A stretch of 9,255 bases of DNA, taken from Candidatus Coatesiibacteriota bacterium. Lineage in GTDB: Bacteria > RBG-13-66-14. Within the stretch, counting starts at the first letter, position 1; every line of letters begins with the position of its first letter. The notes under the pieces are model-generated. The model worked only from the letters and a program-made list of their open reading frames with translations, was not told where the DNA came from and did no database searches. Below are positions 7,280-9,255 of this stretch, one piece after another. The DNA is taken from the NCBI GenBank assembly GCA_014728185.1, contig WJMB01000171.1, positions 1 to 9,255 on the forward strand, given 5' to 3'. Made by a program: the position numbers and the translations under genes.

Positions 7280-7890
7280 AGTTCCCTCCGTCGACGACGG
7301 GCCGCCGCGCGCCGCGAGTACTCGTCCAGGCGCTCCAGACTGCCCACGGCGGGGGCGTGGTGGATGTGATTGACGTTGGTCGTCCGGCTGCTGTGGTGCT
7401 CGACGCGGCCCGGCGCCGCGGTTGACACGGGCCTTCCGGCCAGTGTGGAGAGCAGCTCCTCCAGGCGTCCGGCGGCCAGGGCGTTGCGCAGCTTGTCCTG
7501 GGGGATGATGAACTCGGGCTGACTGCCCTCGCCGACCAGGGCCAGGGTGGGGCTGTCGACGTAGCCCCCCTCGGCGAAGCCGAAGAGGCCCAGCAAATCG
7601 CCGATGAGCCCCAGTCCGGGATCGGCCAGGGAGCCCAGTAAACCGAAAAGGCCGTCGGCGAAGCGGGCCAGGCCGGAGTCCAGCCGACCGAGAAAGCCGT
7701 CGCCGATCTCGCGCAGGGCCGCGACGAACTCGCCGTCGAAGCGGTCTTCTCCGGCTCCGGTGGAGGACCCGGCCGACGATGAGTCGCCGACGCTCTCCTC
7801 CAGCTCGGCGGCGCTGGCGGCCAGACCGTCGGCGGCCTTCTCCAGGCGCGTGATGCTCCGCTCCAGGGCGCGGTCGTGGTCAGTACTCAA
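7276..7890 (-). CDS. miniature tape measure-like protein, TTG start (204 aa)
   Basis: Residues 104-134 carry the signature found near the C-terminus of many tape measure proteins: a GG-x-V turn followed by SPTLALVGEGSQPEFIIP and a DKL. Residues 6-34 are a charged, probably coiled-coil helix (RALERSITRLEKAADGLAAS), then a serine/glycine linker (36-48), then amphipathic glycine-bearing helices (53-105). After the signature come a histidine-rich strand (TTNVNHIHHAP, 171-180) and a basic C-terminus (RRAAARRRRREL). Full-size tape measures are many hundreds of residues, so this is very short, yet it occupies the exact tape measure slot between the chaperone pair and the hub. The start is a TTG at 7890-7888 with AAAGGA six bases ahead (7902-7897); the gene overlaps the preceding frame by 11 bases. 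It probably sets a short tail length and is carried inside the tube. It could instead be a hub-loading protein derived from a tape measure. Confidence 0.75.
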   Translation of the reverse strand: MSTDHDRALERSITRLEKAADGLAASAAELEESVGDSSSAGSSTGAGEDRFDGEFVAALREIGDGFLGRLDSGLARFADGLFGLLGSLADPGLGLIGDLLGLFGFAEGGYVDSPTLALVGEGSQPEFIIPQDKLRNALAAGRLEELLSTLAGRPVSTAAPGRVEHHSSRTTNVNHIHHAPAVGSLERLDEYSRRAAARRRRREL

Positions 7891-8062
7891 GGCTCATCCT
7901 TTCCAGAGGCCGACGGTGGCGTTCCAGGGCGTCACCCAGCTCGTCGGCCAGCTCTCGGCGCAGGGCGGCGTAGGCCAGCACCCGCCGCAGCGGCCAGACG
8001 AAGAGCAGCTCTTCAAGACGCGCTCCGGCGAAGTCGGCGATCAGTTTCAGGGCGGCGGTCAA
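7880..8062 (-). CDS. second frame of the tail assembly chaperone (lambda T-like), made mainly by -1 frameshift
   Basis: This 60-codon frame is helical and rich in Leu/Arg, with LEELLFVWPLRRVLAYAALR at its centre, the character of the T part of tail chaperones. It is open without a stop from the slippery run at 8101-8095, so a -1 shift yields a fusion: 138 residues of the upstream protein, an 11-residue linker REPGGSGGSLG, then this frame, 209 residues in all. The GGSGGS linker, a classic flexible joint, appears only in the shifted frame and supports real translation of it. In lambda the G-T fusion binds the tape measure and recruits tube subunits. Separate initiation is also possible at the TTG 8062-8060, which overlaps the previous stop (TTGA) and has GGAGGA (8077-8072) nine bases before it. 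The full fusion would span 7880-8508. Confidence 0.78.
   Translation of the reverse strand: MTAALKLIADFAGARLEELLFVWPLRRVLAYAALRRELADELGDALERHRRPLERMSLEY
7891..7902 (-). promoter_or_regulatory. ribosome binding site that decides the TTG start of the tape measure-like gene
   Basis: AAAGGA at 7902-7897 and the six-base spacer TGAGCC precede the TTG at 7890-7888. An ATG at 7897-7895 is nearby but in the frame of the upstream chaperone extension, so it cannot start this protein. The site lies inside the chaperone's last codons, allowing re-initiation by ribosomes that finish the fusion. Confidence 0.7.
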
Positions 8063-8508
8063 CCCGAGGCTTCCTCCGGAGCCGCCGGGCTCCCTTTTTT
8101 TCGCACCACCTCCAGCGCCCGGGGTGGGTATTCGCGGACGAAGCGGTAGAGCTCCTCGGGGGGATGCTCGGCGGCGAAGCGGGCCAGCTCGCTCTCGGGC
8201 AGACGTCGCTGGCTCAGCGCGGCCAGCTCGGCCGGGCTGTCCTGGTTGAGCACCGTCCAGAGCAGGTAGAGCCCGCGCTCCGTCGGCCCCAGCTCGTAGG
8301 GCAGCCGACCGCCGGCGATGCGCTCCAGCAGGATGTAGGCGTAGCAGCTCGGCTCCGGGTAGACCAACCCACCGATCTCGATCCCGCCGTTTTCCCTCCC
8401 CCGCTCGATGAACTCCTCGGGGGCGACGCCGTCCGCAGCTTCTTCCGTCTCATTGTCCAGGGCCTCGGCTGCCCGCTGAAACAAATCATCGGCGCGCGGT
8501 TCCTCCAT
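8059..8508 (-). CDS. tail assembly chaperone (lambda G-like), zero-frame product (149 aa)
   Basis: The ATG at 8508 sits in a TAATG overlap with the tube gene and has GGGGGT about six bases ahead. The product is acidic at its N-terminus (MEEPRADDLFQRAAEALDNE) and then mostly helical (YAYILLERIAGGRLPYELGP, TERGLYLLWTVLNQDSPAEL). It ends EVVRKKGSPAAPEEASG when no frameshift occurs. I do not recognise the family from sequence alone; the assignment rests on the gene order tube - this gene - overlapping small frame - tape measure and on the slippery site near its 3' end, a layout conserved in long-tailed phages. Such proteins are not in the finished virion; they keep the tape measure and tube subunits competent for tail assembly. 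K137 and K138 are the codons on the slippery run. Confidence 0.75.
   Translation of the reverse strand: MEEPRADDLFQRAAEALDNETEEAADGVAPEEFIERGRENGGIEIGGLVYPEPSCYAYILLERIAGGRLPYELGPTERGLYLLWTVLNQDSPAELAALSQRRLPESELARFAAEHPPEELYRFVREYPPRALEVVRKKGSPAAPEEASG
8078..8113 (-). promoter_or_regulatory. programmed -1 ribosomal frameshift site
   Basis: On the minus strand, read in the chaperone frame, codons CGA AAA AAA GGG contain the heptamer A AAA AAA at 8101-8095, which obeys the X XXY YYZ rule. Upstream, GGAGGT at 8113-8108 is a Shine-Dalgarno-like element inside the coding sequence, 6 bases before the heptamer. Downstream, GGAGCC (8093-8088) pairs with GGCTCC (8083-8078) around the loop CGGC, starting one base after GGG begins. 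An internal Shine-Dalgarno, a slippery A run and a hairpin are the three elements known from the dnaX frameshift. The hairpin is closer to the heptamer than is typical. The shifted frame reads into the 60-codon frame without a stop. Confidence 0.82.
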
Positions 8509-9255
8509 TAGAGCACCCCCGTGCTGGGCGGCAGGTAGAAGACCACGTCTCCGGGGTTGGCGTTATGGGCGACAAAACCCAGAGTGAAGCCGCCCAGACC
8601 GCCCGCGGAAGCGCCCAGGCGGAAGACGCCGCTGCGTCGACAATCGGCCAAATAGACCGCGAAGCGGCTCGCCGGGGCCTGGCCGGTGCGCACATCATGG
8701 CCGCGCAGCACCCCGTAGAGGGCGAAGCGCGCGGGCAGGTCCCGGGGACCGACGACAAGACGCTCACCGGAGCTTTCGTCCAGACGCAGGTAGTCCAGCA
8801 GCAGACCGGTACCCGCGTCGGCGGCGGCGAAACTCAGCGTCGCGCCGTCGATGGAGTACTCGCCTGTTCCGGGTGAATCCTCTACCCGGCTGAAAGCGGC
8901 GCCGTCCGCTGCACGCACGCGCTCGCTGCCGGTCACGTTGTCGTCGTGCTCCAGTACGATGGTGAAGGGCGCCTCGGCGGGGATCGCCGCCGCTTCGTCG
9001 AGGACCTCGAGCAGACAGCCGGTCTGGCGTTCGCCGCCCAGGGCCAGCCGCAGGGTGTCGGCGTCCAGGGCCTTGAATGACACCTCGCCCCGCCAGCCAA
9101 CGCCGGTGGGCACACTGTAGCTGCTCCAGGAATCACCGGCGGGGAAGGCGGTCTCCTCGAGCTCGCAGCTCAGCTTGAAGTCCTGCACCCCGCCGAAGGC
9201 CAGGCCGTCGGTGACGTCGACGACGCAGCCCTTGCCGGTCAACACGGTGGAAGCC
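8508..9255 (-). CDS. probable major tail tube protein, partial at 5' end
   Basis: The frame is open to the window edge; the first visible codons read A-S-T-V-L-T-G-K-G. A GTG at 9245 is possible, but no ribosome binding site precedes it, and the true start probably lies one or a few codons outside. The visible part is about 248 residues, without signal peptide or membrane segment. It begins with a short strand and an FGGV loop (GCVVDVTDGLAFGGVQDFKL), followed by SVPTGVGWRGEVSFKALDAD, which resembles the opening beta-sandwich of phage tube proteins, and then beta-rich sequence to FTLGFVAHNANPGDVVFYLP at the end. Residues about 100-170 (numbered from the GTG) may form an inserted beta domain. 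Tube proteins stack as hexamers around the tape measure. The assignment depends on this pattern and on the position directly ahead of the chaperone pair; a tail terminator or other head-tail protein is less likely given the size. Confidence 0.6.
   Translation of the reverse strand, partial: ASTVLTGKGCVVDVTDGLAFGGVQDFKLSCELEETAFPAGDSWSSYSVPTGVGWRGEVSFKALDADTLRLALGGERQTGCLLEVLDEAAAIPAEAPFTIVLEHDDNVTGSERVRAADGAAFSRVEDSPGTGEYSIDGATLSFAAADAGTGLLLDYLRLDESSGERLVVGPRDLPARFALYGVLRGHDVRTGQAPASRFAVYLADCRRSGVFRLGASAGGLGGFTLGFVAHNANPGDVVFYLPPSTGVL

Noticed and set aside
8078..8101. Terminator-like hairpin plus seven T on the plus strand (GGAGCC / GGCTCC followed by C and a T run).
   Set aside because: It has the shape of an intrinsic terminator for plus-strand transcripts, but there is no plus-strand gene to end. 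The same bases are explained on the minus strand by the slippery run and frameshift hairpin in coding sequence. A role in stopping antisense transcripts cannot be excluded.
1..9255. Search by eye for tRNA genes, CRISPR repeats, insertion sequences, attachment sites and promoters.
   Set aside because: None was seen. The window is almost entirely coding on one strand, and the only gap is 23 bases long.

Overview
The window is one dense block of nine protein genes plus a frameshift extension, all on the minus strand, so transcription runs from high to low coordinates. Base composition is very GC-rich. Nearly every gene starts inside the stop codon of the one before it (TGATG, TAATG, ATGA or TTGA junctions), and strong GGAGG-type ribosome binding sites precede the starts. 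This is a bacterial virus-type late operon: the tail module and the start of what looks like a lysis module of a tailed phage, a prophage or a phage-derived particle. The host is bacterial and GC-rich; the sequence does not allow me to name it. No capsid, terminase, integrase, repressor or RNA gene lies in the window, so I cannot tell a complete phage from a tailocin or gene transfer agent.

In order of transcription: a probable tail tube protein whose 5' end is cut by the window edge (8508-9255). Next is a tail assembly chaperone (8059-8508) with an A AAA AAA slippery site that fuses it by a -1 frameshift to a small second frame (7880-8062), the counterpart of lambda G and G-T. Then comes a very small protein carrying the C-terminal signature of tape measure proteins (7276-7890), and a 1147-residue protein that looks like a tail hub split by a large insertion (3836-7279). 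It is followed by a 194-residue tail-tip protein (3255-3839) and a 690-residue fibre or receptor-binding protein with two tandem beta-sandwich (carbohydrate-binding-like) domains (1183-3255).

After the only intergenic gap (23 bases) comes a cluster of small membrane proteins around an M23 metallopeptidase: a two-helix protein (860-1159), the peptidase (297-860), a second two-helix protein (100-297), and a third membrane-anchored protein cut by the other window edge (1-100). The likely plan is tube, chaperone, ruler, hub/tip, fibre, then cell-wall enzyme and membrane proteins for lysis or wall penetration.

The points most worth a second look are the frameshift site with all three classical elements, the miniature tape measure, the giant hub with an inserted probable beta-rich region and a four-cysteine cluster, and the three consecutive downstream genes that use TTG starts at coupled junctions.
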